In this document: piece by piece, positions 27,635 through 38,365 of the stretch
How positions within the stretch are numbered: position 1 is the first letter of the stretch
Layout: every line of letters starts with the position of its first letter
Origin: Micromonospora sp. WMMD882
GTDB taxonomy: Bacteria; Actinomycetota; Actinomycetes; Mycobacteriales; Micromonosporaceae
Direction of reading: 5' to 3'
Assembly: GCF_027497255.1 (NCBI RefSeq)
Contig: NZ_CP114903.1
Span: 6,302,962 to 6,366,961 of the forward strand
DNA: 64,000 nucleotides
Notes under the pieces: generated by a model
What the model was told of the DNA's origin: nothing
What the model saw: only the letters and a program-made list of their open reading frames with translations
The model's database searches: none
Translations under genes and position numbers: made by a program

Positions 27635-30001
27635 GTGACCACCCCGCAAGATCTCGACGACCGGTTCCGGGAGAGCCTGGCCGCGCTGGCCGGCCCGACG
27701 CAGCGCCGTGACCCTGACCAGCCGGTCCGCGACGGCGCCGCGCTGACCGGGACGCAGGCGCTGGCCCTCTTCGACGCGCAGGTCATCAGCCGGCAGCTCG
27801 ACCTGGCCGCGCGCTGGCTGCGTAGCTTCGGCGAGGGGTACTACACCATCGGCTCCGCCGGGCACGAGGGCAACGCCGCGGTGGCCGCCGCGCTGCGACC
27901 CACCGACCCGGCCCTGCTGCACTACCGCTCCGGGGCGTTCTACTGCGCCCGGGCCGCCCAGACCACCCAGGCCGCTCAGTCCGCCCAGGCCGCCGCGCCG
28001 TCCGCCGGGGAGAACGGGGACGCCGAGAGCGCGTACGTCGGCGCGGCCCGGGACGTGCTGCGGGGCATCGTCGCCTCGGCCGAGGAGCCGATCGCCGGCG
28101 GACGGCACAAGGTCTTCGGCCGGGCCGACCTGGCCGTCATCCCCACCACCTCCACCGTCGCCTCCCACCTGCCCCGGGCGGTCGGCATGGGGCTGGCCCT
28201 GGAGCGGCTGCGCCGGTCCGCGGACGGGCCCGCCCGGCGTACCGGGGGACGGGTCGGCAGCGGGGGCGGCGCGGCCCGGCTGCCCTGGCCGGCCGACGCC
28301 GTGGTGGTCTGCTCCTTCGGCGACGCCTCGATCAACCACGCCAGCGCCACCGCCGCGTTCAACACCGCCGGCTGGTGCGACCACGCCGGACTGCGGGTGC
28401 CGGTCCTCTTCGTCTGCGAGGACAACGGGCTGGGCATCAGCGTCCGCTCCCCGCAGGGGTGGGTGGCGACGATGCTGCGGTCCCGGCCCGGGGTGCGGTA
28501 CTTCGACGCCGACGGGTGCGACCCGGTCGAGGCGTACGAGCGGGCGGTCGAGGCGGCTGCCTGGGTACGCCGGCACCGGCGGCCCGCCGTGCTGCACCTG
28601 AGCACCGTACGGCTGATGGGGCACGCCGGGGCGGACGTGGAGACCGCGTACCGCGGGGCCGAGGAGATCGCCGCCGACGTGGCCCGGGATCCGGTGCTCG
28701 CCACCGCGCGCGTGCTGGTGGAGAACGGCGTGACCGAGCCGGCCGACCTGCTCGCCCGGTACGACGAGGCCGGCTGGGAGATCCGCAAGGTGGCCGAGGA
28801 GGTGATCGCCGAGCCGAAGCTGGCCTCGGCCGCCGACGTGGTGGCCCCGCTCGCGCCCCGACGGCCCGTGCGGGTGGCGCGGGCGGTGGCCGACGCCGCC
28901 GCGCGGGCCGCCGGGCCGGGCGCGGCGGCCCGCGCGGCGGCGTTCGACGGGAAACCGCCGGAGGCGGCCGGTCCGCTCACCCTCGCGCAGAGCGTCAACG
29001 CGGCGCTCGCCGACGGCATGCTCGACCATCCCGGGATGCTGGTGTTCGGCGAGGACGTCGCCGCCAAGGGCGGGGTGTACGGGGTCACCAAGGGGCTGCG
29101 GGACCGGTTCGGCGCGTCCCGGGTGTTCGACACGCTGCTCGACGAGACGTCGGTGCTCGGGTTGGGGCTGGGCGCGGGGACGGCGGGGATGCTGCCGGTG
29201 CCGGAGATCCAGTACCTGGCGTACCTGCACAACGCCGAGGACCAGATCCGTGGTGAGGCCGCCACCATGCAGTTCTTCTCCCGGGGGGCGTTCCGTAACC
29301 CGATGGTGGTCCGGGTGGCCGGGCTGGCGTACCAGGAGGGGTTCGGCGGGCACTTCCACAACGACAACTCGGTGGCCGTGCTGCGCGACGTGCCGGGTCT
29401 GGTGGTGGCGGTGCCGGCGCGGGCCGACGACGCCGCGCCGATGCTGCGCTCCTGCCTGGCCAGCGCGGCGGTGGACGGCAGCGTGTGCGTCTTCCTGGAG
29501 CCGATCGCGCTCTACCACACCCGTGACCTGTACGTGGACGGCGACGGCGAGTGGCTCGACACGTACCAGGGCCCGGGTGGCTGGGTGGGCTCGCACGTGC
29601 CGGTCGGTCGGGCCCGGGTGTACGGCGTCGGCTCCGCCGAGGACGTCACCATCATCACGTTCGGTAATGGCGTGCGGATGTCCCTGCGTGCGGCGGCGCA
29701 GTTGGCCGCCGAGGGGGTGGGTACCCGGGTGGTGGACCTGCGTTGGCTCGCGCCGCTGCCGGTGCCGGACATCATCCGGGAGGCGTCCGCAACCGGTCGC
29801 GTGCTGGTCGTGGACGAGACGAGACGGTCCGGCGGGGTCGGCGAGGGAGTGATCGCGGCCCTGGTGGATGCCGGATATGTCGGCTCTGCCCGTAGAGTAG
29901 CCGCAGTCGACGCTTTCGTGCCGTTAGGTCCGGCGGCGCGCCAGGTGTTGGTCACCGAAGATGCCATTACCCAGGGTGCCCGCACGCTGCTGGCGCGGTA
30001 A
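27635..30001 (+). CDS. fused E1 alpha/beta 2-oxoacid dehydrogenase
   Basis: 788 residues. Residues 1-~420 are an E1-alpha thiamine-diphosphate domain with [15 protein letters not shown] near 228. From ~447 ([18 protein letters not shown]) to the end is a full E1-beta domain with [17 protein letters not shown] and [14 protein letters not shown]. Branched-chain or acetoin-type E1 subunits are normally separate chains. A low-complexity insert ([15 protein letters not shown], residues ~110-130) interrupts the alpha domain. No E2 or E3 gene is nearby, so it must borrow them or act alone. GTG 27635 has TAATGC 8 bases upstream; ATG 27623 is the alternative. Confidence 0.88.
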   Translation: MTTPQDLDDRFRESLAALAGPTQRRDPDQPVRDGAALTGTQALALFDAQVISRQLDLAARWLRSFGEGYYTIGSAGHEGNAAVAAALRPTDPALLHYRSGAFYCARAAQTTQAAQSAQAAAPSAGENGDAESAYVGAARDVLRGIVASAEEPIAGGRHKVFGRADLAVIPTTSTVASHLPRAVGMGLALERLRRSADGPARRTGGRVGSGGGAARLPWPADAVVVCSFGDASINHASATAAFNTAGWCDHAGLRVPVLFVCEDNGLGISVRSPQGWVATMLRSRPGVRYFDADGCDPVEAYERAVEAAAWVRRHRRPAVLHLSTVRLMGHAGADVETAYRGAEEIAADVARDPVLATARVLVENGVTEPADLLARYDEAGWEIRKVAEEVIAEPKLASAADVVAPLAPRRPVRVARAVADAAARAAGPGAAARAAAFDGKPPEAAGPLTLAQSVNAALADGMLDHPGMLVFGEDVAAKGGVYGVTKGLRDRFGASRVFDTLLDETSVLGLGLGAGTAGMLPVPEIQYLAYLHNAEDQIRGEAATMQFFSRGAFRNPMVVRVAGLAYQEGFGGHFHNDNSVAVLRDVPGLVVAVPARADDAAPMLRSCLASAAVDGSVCVFLEPIALYHTRDLYVDGDGEWLDTYQGPGGWVGSHVPVGRARVYGVGSAEDVTIITFGNGVRMSLRAAAQLAAEGVGTRVVDLRWLAPLPVPDIIREASATGRVLVVDETRRSGGVGEGVIAALVDAGYVGSARRVAAVDAFVPLGPAARQVLVTEDAITQGARTLLAR

Positions 30002-30113
30002 ATTCCGTTGCACCCGGTGAGCCACTTGCGCCGGAGGGCTGGAATGTGTGGACTTTGCCTAACGGTGTCGGTCGAGACGCCGGGAGCAGATTGAGACGAG
30101 GAGGCACGCGACA

Positions 30114-30551
30114 GTGAGCGCGACCGCTGGTCAGGCCGCCGACGGGGTACGCAGCCTGGCGGACCGGTTCGGGATCGAGCCGGGGATGGTCGTCATGGAG
30201 ATGGGGTACGACGAGGACGTCGACCACGATCTCCGGGACGCCCTGACCGACCGCTGTGGAGAACTGGTCGACGAGGACACCGACGAGGTGGTCGACGCGG
30301 TGCTGGTCTGGTACCGGGACGGGGACGGCGACCTCTTCGAGCTCCTCGTCGACGCCCTCGGCCCGCTGGCCGACAACGGCGTCGTCTGGCTGCTGACGCC
30401 CAAGGCCGGGCGGGAGGGTCACGTCGAGCCGAGCGAGGTCGCCGAGTCCGCGCCGACCGCCGGGCTCCAGCAGACGTCCACGGTCAACGCCGGCCGGGAC
30501 TGGAGCGGCGCCCGACTCGTCCTGCGGCGAGGGGCCAAGGGCAAGAAGTAA
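30114..30551 (+). CDS. DUF3052 family protein
   Basis: 145 residues, acidic. The core LADRFGIEPGMVVMEMGYDEDVDHDLRDALTDRCG and LVDALGPLADNGVVWLLTPKAG match the actinobacterial DUF3052 family. The start is GTG 30114 behind a GAGG-containing leader. In M. tuberculosis the homologue (Rv2239c, from memory) lies next to ahpE, as it does here. No biochemical role is known. Confidence 0.88.
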   Translation: MSATAGQAADGVRSLADRFGIEPGMVVMEMGYDEDVDHDLRDALTDRCGELVDEDTDEVVDAVLVWYRDGDGDLFELLVDALGPLADNGVVWLLTPKAGREGHVEPSEVAESAPTAGLQQTSTVNAGRDWSGARLVLRRGAKGKK

Positions 30552-30616
30552 GTGACGGCCGGCGCCCGACCCGGGTGTGGCAGGCTGGTCCCACCGTGAC
30601 TAACCAAGGAGCTTGC

Positions 30617-31084
30617 ATGCCGATCGAGGTTGGCGCCGACGCGCCGGACTTCGTGCTCAAGGACCAGAACAACCAGGAGGTCCGGCTCTCGGACTTCCGC
30701 GGCGAGCGCACCGTCCTGCTGGTGTTCTACCCGCTCGCCTTCACCGGCGTCTGCCAGGGCGAGCTGTGCGAGGTGCGGGACAACCTCAACGAGTACGTCA
30801 ACGACGATGTCCAGGTCCTCACCGTGAGCGTCGACTCGGTCTACGCGCACAAGATCTGGGCCGACCGGGAGGGGTACCAGTTCCCGCTGCTGTCCGACTT
30901 CTGGCCGCACGGCGCGGTCGCCCAGACGTACGGGGTGTTCAACGAGGTCGCCGGGATCGCCAACCGGGGCACCTTCGTGATCGACAAGGCCGGCGTGGTC
31001 CGCTTCGCCGAGATGAACATGCCCGGCGAGGCCCGCGACCAGCAGGGCTGGCGCAAGGCGCTGGCGGAGGCCGTCGCCGCCTGA
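30617..31084 (+). CDS. ahpE: AhpE-type peroxiredoxin
   Basis: 155 residues of the thioredoxin fold. Peroxidatic C46 is in PLAFTGVCQGELC (PxxxTxxC signature) and a second Cys, C51, follows. RGTFVIDKAGVVRFAEMN is the conserved strand pair. AhpE-type enzymes reduce hydroperoxides and peroxynitrite in the cytoplasm. AAGGAG lies 6 bases before ATG 30617. It sits downstream of DUF3052, probably in one transcript, and a hairpin ends the unit before the tRNA gene. Confidence 0.93.
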   Translation: MPIEVGADAPDFVLKDQNNQEVRLSDFRGERTVLLVFYPLAFTGVCQGELCEVRDNLNEYVNDDVQVLTVSVDSVYAHKIWADREGYQFPLLSDFWPHGAVAQTYGVFNEVAGIANRGTFVIDKAGVVRFAEMNMPGEARDQQGWRKALAEAVAA

Positions 31085-31112
31085 TCCCCACCCCGGCATA
31101 CCGTTCGACCCG

Positions 31113-31145
31113 CCGGTGGCCGGCAGGTAAGCTGCCAGCCACCGG
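31113..31145 (+). terminator. terminator after ahpE
   Basis: Arms CCGGTGGCCGGCAG and CTGCCAGCCACCGG pair at 13 of 14 positions around a GTAAG loop, between ahpE and the tRNA gene. Confidence 0.7.
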
Positions 31146-31163
31146 CGTGGCCGTACGGCGTCC

Positions 31164-31235
31164 GGGCGCGTAGCTCAGTGGGAGAGCACTCGCCTTACAA
31201 GCGAGGGGTCGCAGGTTCGAAACCTGCCGCGCCCA
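31164..31235 (+). tRNA. tRNA-Val (anticodon UAC)
   Basis: Complete cloverleaf: acceptor GGGCGCG/CGCGCCC, D-arm GTAGCTCAGTGGGAGAGC, anticodon stem CTCGC/GCGAG with loop CTTACAA (anticodon TAC, reads GUA valine codons), T-arm GCAGGTTCGAAACCTGC, discriminator A. The 3' CCA is not encoded (CCC follows). Confidence 0.95.
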
Positions 31236-31294
31236 CCCATCACCACCAGCGCGGAAACGCTTCCGAGGGTGGTTCACTCCGGTGTTCGTCCCGG

Positions 31295-31780
31295 TCAGAG
31301 CGAGATTCTTAAGGGTCTCGGCGAGTCGGGCGGTCTCGGGCGCGGAGCGGCGGGCGCGGCGGAGCAGGGTGCGCAGGGCGTGGTGGGCCGGTGGCGGATC
31401 TCGTTGGGCGCGATGTGGTGGGCGAGCAGCGGCGCGCGTTCGGTTTCGGGCAGCTCGCCGAGGCGTAGGCAGTGGCGGGCGACGTCGACGAGATGGGCGG
31501 CACGGTGTTCCGTCGGTAGCCGGTGGAAGAAGAACGTGTCGATGATCGTGTGGTGTCGGGTGAGCCCGTCAACGTGGTCACCGAGGTCGAGGCTGGTGAC
31601 GACGCCGGTCAGGTCGACGGTGACCGGCCCGAAGGTGAGGCCGCAGCGGGGCGGGGCGTCGTCGAGGCTCGCGGCGACCTGGTCGGCCTGGTCGAGCAGA
31701 TCGTGGACGGTTTGTCGGTCATCGCAGGCGGCGCCGGGCGCGGCGTGCAGCAGCAGGGCGCCGTGCCCCGGGAAGGCGCG
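31295..31780 (-). pseudogene. decayed, frameshifted ORF beside tRNA-Val
   Basis: The minus frame ending at 31295 reads like real protein for ~135 codons (CGLTFGPVTVDLTGVVTSLD, HHTIIDTFFFHRLP, HLVDVARHCLRLGELPETE) with almost 90% G/C third positions. It has no ATG, GTG or TTG start anywhere back to the in-frame stop near 31984. Near 31390 the sensible reading jumps frame to HALRTLLRRARRSAPETARLAETLKNLA, which then runs into the tRNA. The family is not recognised. It looks like the remnant of an inserted gene. Confidence 0.55.
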
Positions 31781-31946
31781 TCGGGTCGGGCGGCGCGGTG
31801 GGGGCGGCGCGGTGGGCGACGGCGGCGGCGACTTCCATGCTGTGCCGTCTCGACGTGGCGGGCCGGGCGGAGGCCCGCTCCTCAGAAGGGTGGGTCGACG
31901 GCAGACAGTGATGGCTAGAGGCGGGGCGGTGGCGTGGCAATGCTGC

Positions 31947-31983
31947 CTGACGCCCAGGCGCGGGAGCGGGTACTGTCCGGATC
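31947..31983 (+). promoter_or_regulatory. promoter of the GNAT leader
   Basis: CTGACG (31947-31952), an 18-base spacer and TACTGT (31971-31976). TACTGT is 7 bases from the ATG of an 11-codon leader ORF, the same spacing as the other leaderless starts in the window. Confidence 0.5.
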
Positions 31984-32019
31984 ATGCAGTGCTTCGCCGC
32001 TGGGCGTACCCGCTTCTGA
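31984..32019 (+). CDS. putative leader peptide MQCFAAGRTRF
   Basis: An 11-codon ORF beginning 7 bases after a -10-like hexamer and ending one base before the first of two hairpins, 90 bases upstream of a GNAT gene. Position and size match leader peptides that sense translation inhibition. It would be read by a ribosome loading on a leaderless 5' end. Its identity as a translated ORF is inference. Confidence 0.5.
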   Translation: MQCFAAGRTRF

Positions 32020-32020
32020 G

Positions 32021-32076
32021 GGGCGGCTCGATCTGAGCCGCGAGTTGCCCGACCTGTTGATCAGGTCGGGCTGTTC
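32021..32076 (+). promoter_or_regulatory. candidate transcription attenuator (antiterminator/terminator pair)
   Basis: Hairpin 1 pairs GCGGCTC (32023-32029) with GAGCCGC (32035-32041). It can extend so that GGGCGGCTCG pairs with CGAGTTGCCC (32041-32050). Hairpin 2 has perfect arms GCCCGACCTG and CAGGTCGGGC (32047-32071). The extended hairpin 1 and hairpin 2 share GCCC at 32047-32050 and so compete. Only TGTTCG follows hairpin 2, so its terminator strength is uncertain. Confidence 0.5.
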
Positions 32077-32109
32077 GACGCACCCTTCAGACGAAAGGCA
32101 CTGAACATC

Positions 32110-32576
32110 ATGAATCTACGTCCGTTTCGGTCATCCGACATGGAGCCACTGCTCGAGCTGACCATCGCCACCTTCGGCCCGTTCTACGAAGACTCGTTCC
32201 GGTCGATCGTGGGCGACGCCATCATGGTCAACCAGCATGGCACCTGGCGTGAGGACTACCGCGAAATGTGGCTCGGGCTGCACGACCCGCAGAGCAACAA
32301 GCACGTTGTCATCGCCGAGGATGGCGACACGCTCCTCGGATTTGCCGCATGGCAGACGAACCCCGACAAGCACAGCGGTGAGATCGACCTCATCGCCGTG
32401 GCGGCGGATCAGCGCCGGCACCACGTCGGTACGGCGCTGTGCGCACACGCCTTCGAAGCGATGAAGCGGGCTGGGGTCGAGGTCGTATCGATCGGCACCG
32501 GGGGCGACCAGTTCCATGACGCGGCCAGGGCGTTTTACGACAGTCTCGGCATGACCGCCATGCCCTTGGTTCATTA

Positions 32577-32592
<16 letters not shown>
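32110..32592 (+). CDS. GNAT-family N-acetyltransferase
   Basis: 160 residues. The acetyl-CoA binding segment is IDLIAVAADQRRHHVGTALCAHAFEAMKRAG (motif A, residues ~95-125), and FYDSLGMTAMPLVHYYM is motif B. Codon use is less G/C-biased than that of neighbours (for example TTT, GCA, GAA), hinting at more recent acquisition. It lies behind a probable leader-peptide attenuator, which in actinomycetes often precedes resistance genes, so an antibiotic or toxin substrate is possible but unproven. Confidence 0.82.
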
Positions 32593-35019
<2,427 letters not shown>

Positions 35020-35089
35020 GTCCTCCTCCGATCGTCGGGTGTCGAAGCGTAGTACCGGCCCGCCACCCCGGCCGCTCTGCGCTGGGCCG

Positions 35090-35203
35090 ATGGCCGGCCC
35101 TCCCCTCCGTACCGCCCGCTTGGTGTTGCGGGCCCTCACCCCGGCGGACCTCGACGACGTCTGGGTTTCCACGCCGGCAGCGGCGGGCGTCCTCCCGACG
35201 TGA
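35090..35203 (+). pseudogene. N-terminal fragment of a RimJ/RimL-type GNAT acetyltransferase
   Basis: ATG 35090 opens a 37-codon frame, MAGPPLRTARLVLRALTPADL then DDVWVS. LRTARLVLRALTPADLDDVW is the standard opening of RimJ/RimL acetyltransferases (~170 residues). After DDVW the reading becomes unrelated and stops. The rest of the gene has been deleted or lost. Confidence 0.6.
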
Positions 35204-35365
35204 GGAAAACCCACCACTGTTCGTGAGTAGTCGACTCGTTCGGTGGAACTCCCCATCCCGAGCGGTCAGGCAGACCACTCGCCCGGACCGACCCGGCGTT
35301 CCCGGCTGTCGCCGGCGTCAGCGCCGACCCGACGGCGGGAGGGCCGTGAGCACGGGGAGAGGACC

Positions 35366-36163
35366 GTGAGCTACGCCGAGGTCAACGGGCTGCGCCTGTA
35401 CCACGCCAGCCACGGCTCCGGGCCGCCGCTGGTGCTGCTGCACGGTGGTATCGGCTCAGGTGAGATGTTCGCGCCGGTGCTGCCGGCGCTCACCCCGTAC
35501 CGCCGGGTCGTGACGGTGGATCTCCAGGCGCACGGGCGGACGGCGGACGTGGACCGCCCGTTGCGCCACGAGTGGTTGGCCGACGACGTCGCCGCGCTCC
35601 TCGACCACCTCGACCTGCCCGGCGCGGATCTGCTGGGCTTCTCGCTCGGCGGGGCGGTGGCGCTGCGTACCGCGATCCAGCATCCCGCGCGGGTGCGCCG
35701 GCTGGTCTGCGTCTCCGTGCCGTGCCGCCGGGACGGCTGGTACCCGGAGGTGCGCGACGGCATGGCCCGGATGGGGCCGGCGACCGCCGAGCAGGCGCGG
35801 GCCTCCCCGACGTACGCGCACTACGCCCGGGTCGCGCCGCGCCCGCAGGACTGGCCGGTGCTCTGGACGAAGCTGGGCGCGCTGCTGCGCACCGACTACG
35901 ACTGGTCCGCCGAGGTGGCCGCGCTGACCGTGCCGACCCTGCTCGCGTACGCCGACGCCGACGCGGTGCGGACCGCGCACCTGGTGGAGTTCTTCGGGCT
36001 GCTCGGCGGCGGGCGGCGCGACGCCGGCTGGGACGGTGCCGGTCGACCCGCCGCCCGACTGGCCGTGCTGCCCGGCCACACCCACTACGACGTGCTCGGC
36101 TCACCGGCCCTGGCGGCGGCCGTGGTCGGTTTCCTCACCCACCCGGCGCGCCCCCCGACCTGA
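35366..36163 (+). CDS. alpha/beta hydrolase
   Basis: 265 residues. LVLLHGGIGSGEMF forms the oxyanion hole near 24-37, GFSLGG near 91-96 is the nucleophile elbow (Ser), and GHTHYDVLGSP near the C-terminus holds the catalytic His. The start is GTG 35366 with GGGGAGAGG upstream. No partner genes suggest a substrate; it converges on the SARP regulator gene. Confidence 0.87.
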   Translation: MSYAEVNGLRLYHASHGSGPPLVLLHGGIGSGEMFAPVLPALTPYRRVVTVDLQAHGRTADVDRPLRHEWLADDVAALLDHLDLPGADLLGFSLGGAVALRTAIQHPARVRRLVCVSVPCRRDGWYPEVRDGMARMGPATAEQARASPTYAHYARVAPRPQDWPVLWTKLGALLRTDYDWSAEVAALTVPTLLAYADADAVRTAHLVEFFGLLGGGRRDAGWDGAGRPAARLAVLPGHTHYDVLGSPALAAAVVGFLTHPARPPT

Positions 36164-36336
36164 CGGCCACGGCCGGCGCGCGCCGGGCCGGCGACGCCGC
36201 GCGCGGCCTGTGGTGTCGCGCGCCGGGCCGGCGACATCAGGAAGACGGGGGTGTCGGACCGGCCGTAGACCGCCTCTTCCAGGAAACCGGGGCAGCGGGG
36301 CCTGGCGATCGACCTGAACCGGGGGCGGGGGCGGTG

Positions 36337-38292
36337 TCAGGAGGCGTCGAAGCTGCGCAGCCAGCGGGACACCGGCCCCAGGGTCAGCACGCCGCTGCCC
36401 GCGCCGGCGAGTTGTCCGGCGGCGGGGGTCAGCGCGGTCCGGGCCCGGGTGACGACCTTCCGGTCGCCGGCCAGCACGCCCGCCTGCCCGAGCAGGCACC
36501 ATCCGGCTTCCAACAGGTGGTCGGGCGGCGGGTCGGGGACGTCCCGGAGCAGGCGTCGCGCCCCGGCCCGGTCACCCCGGGCGAGGAGCAGCAGCGGACG
36601 AACCCAGGTCTCGTACGGCCCGAAGTCGCCGTCCACCTCTGGTGGCGTCGGCCGCCCGGGCCGCAGGCGGGCGCTCAGCAGCGCCAGCGGGAGCAGCCCG
36701 TGGGTCAACCCGGGCATGCCGGCCTCCGGCAGCTCACCGGCCGCGGCCCGGTAGCCGTCGGCCACCACGCCGGGAGCGGCCCCGGACACCGCCGCGCGCA
36801 TCGCCCGGTACCAGCCGGTGAAGACGGCCACCAGCGGTGACTCGTGCTGGTCGGCCAGGCGTTCCGCGGCGGCGGCATGGGCGTCGGCGGCGGTGAGGTC
36901 GCCGTACGCGGAGCGGGACTGCACCAGGATCAGCCGGCCCAGGATCTCGTACGTGGTGAGGCCGTGCCGGGCCGCCACCTCGGCGATCTCCGCGCCGAGG
37001 GCGTCCCGTCCGGCGGCCGACCCGCAGCGGACGAAGGTGTGCAGGAAGACGCCGTTGAGGGCGAACAGGAGCAGGCCCGGGTCCGCCAACCGGCGGGCGA
37101 TACGTTCGGCCTCGTCGGCGGCCTGCCGTCCGCGCGGCCGTCCCGTCCCCCGGGTCTCGATCGCGATGGTGGCCAGCAGTCGGGCCCGGATCGCGTCGGG
37201 GGTCTCCGGGTCGAGCCTGACCAGGGCGCGCTCGGCCGCGTCGGTCACCTGGCGGGCCTGCCCGGGATCGTCGGACCGGCTCCAGATCGCGGGTACGTCG
37301 TAGCCGCCGATGATCCGGGCGGTCAGCTCGGCGTCGCCGGTGCGTTCCGCGGCCAGGATCGTGGCCAGTCGCTGCTGCCGGGCCGCGACCAGGCCCGGGC
37401 CGCCGGTGACCGCGAGCGTGCGGAGCAGGTCGACCGTCGAGCGCAGCCCGGCGCGGGAGCCGGGGGCGACGGCGCGCTCGTACCACGCGGTGGTCACGTC
37501 CCGGAGCGGCCCGTTGCCGTGCGCCGGCACGGTGCGCAACCCCGGGGCGTGCCGCAACACGTCGACCTCGAGGGCGCGCAGGTCCGCGCCCGGGTCCACG
37601 CCGAGTCGACCGGTCAGCGCCGCCCGGGCCTCGCGCAGCACGCGCAGCGCCTCGCCCTGGCGTCCGTCGCGGTACAGCGCGAGGGCCAGCAGCCACCAGG
37701 CGCGCTCCCGCCACGGCCGTTCGGTCACCTGGGCCCGGAGGTCACCGACGACCTCGCCGCCGCGGCCCAGGTCGAGGTACGCCGCGGCGCGCAGCTCGAC
37801 CGCCGCCAGGCGCGCCTCGTCCAGGCGGGCCCGTTCGGCCTCGGCCCAGCGGGCCTCGGGGAACTCCGCGTACGGGGGGCCGCTCCACCAGCCCAGGGCC
37901 CGGGTCAGCGTGTCGGCGACCTGCCGGGGCGGCGCGTCGCGGGCGGCGGTGACCGCGTCGGTGAACCGCCTGGCGTCCACCGTCGCGCGGTCGGTCACCA
38001 GCGCGTAGCCGGCGCCGTTGCCGGACGAGACCAGCAGCCGGGACGGGCTGCGGGCGGGCCGCTCGGGCTCCAGGCCACGGCGCAGCGCCGCCACGAACGT
38101 CCGGACCGCGCCGCGCGCGTTCGCGGGGGGCCGCTCCCACAGGTCGTCGATCAGTTGGTCGACGGTGACGACGCTGCCGTCCGCCGCGAGGAGCCGGCCC
38201 AGCACCTCCCGGTGGCGGGGGCCCTTGAGACCCAGCGGACGCCCGGCGTGGTCGTGGGCCCGAACCGCGCCCAGCACCGCGAAGACGACCAT
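36337..38292 (-). CDS. SARP/AfsR-type transcriptional regulator with BTAD domain
   Basis: 651 residues. An OmpR-like winged-helix DNA-binding domain (FAVLGAVRAHDHAGRPLGLKGPRHREVLGRLLA to ~100) is followed by the bacterial transcriptional activation domain (~100-245; LRAQVTERPWRERAWWLLALALYRDGRQGEALRVLREARAAL). The last ~400 residues are helical TPR-like repeats with no Walker motifs, so unlike AfsR it has no NB-ARC ATPase. CATAAT lies 6 bases before ATG 38292. A perfect palindrome covers that -10, implying repression or autoregulation. It is divergent from a dehalogenase-like gene, a probable target. Confidence 0.88.
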   Translation of the reverse strand: MVVFAVLGAVRAHDHAGRPLGLKGPRHREVLGRLLAADGSVVTVDQLIDDLWERPPANARGAVRTFVAALRRGLEPERPARSPSRLLVSSGNGAGYALVTDRATVDARRFTDAVTAARDAPPRQVADTLTRALGWWSGPPYAEFPEARWAEAERARLDEARLAAVELRAAAYLDLGRGGEVVGDLRAQVTERPWRERAWWLLALALYRDGRQGEALRVLREARAALTGRLGVDPGADLRALEVDVLRHAPGLRTVPAHGNGPLRDVTTAWYERAVAPGSRAGLRSTVDLLRTLAVTGGPGLVAARQQRLATILAAERTGDAELTARIIGGYDVPAIWSRSDDPGQARQVTDAAERALVRLDPETPDAIRARLLATIAIETRGTGRPRGRQAADEAERIARRLADPGLLLFALNGVFLHTFVRCGSAAGRDALGAEIAEVAARHGLTTYEILGRLILVQSRSAYGDLTAADAHAAAAERLADQHESPLVAVFTGWYRAMRAAVSGAAPGVVADGYRAAAGELPEAGMPGLTHGLLPLALLSARLRPGRPTPPEVDGDFGPYETWVRPLLLLARGDRAGARRLLRDVPDPPPDHLLEAGWCLLGQAGVLAGDRKVVTRARTALTPAAGQLAGAGSGVLTLGPVSRWLRSFDAS

Positions 38293-38309
38293 CGGGACAT
38301 TATGTCCCG
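38293..38309. promoter_or_regulatory. 17-bp perfect palindromic operator over the SARP -10
   Basis: CGGGACATTATGTCCCG is perfectly symmetric about one base and begins immediately beside the SARP start codon (minus strand). The -10 hexamer CATAAT lies inside it, so any protein bound here would block transcription. It lies in the 73-base gap shared with the divergent hydrolase gene. Confidence 0.65.
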
Positions 38310-38365
38310 GCCCGGTCGGGCGGCTGCTGACCGGTTGCTGATCGGCGGCGGCCACGCTGGCCCCC

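Noticed and set aside
31252..31265. CGGAA-ACGC-TTCCG after tRNA-Val as its terminator
   Set aside because: The stem is only five base pairs with no T-tract, so it is not listed as a feature.
30939..31277. Minus-strand frame containing VSNLRPLACKASALPLSYAPG
   Set aside because: This is the antisense reading of the tRNA-Val gene, a well-known artefact in bacterial annotations, not a protein.
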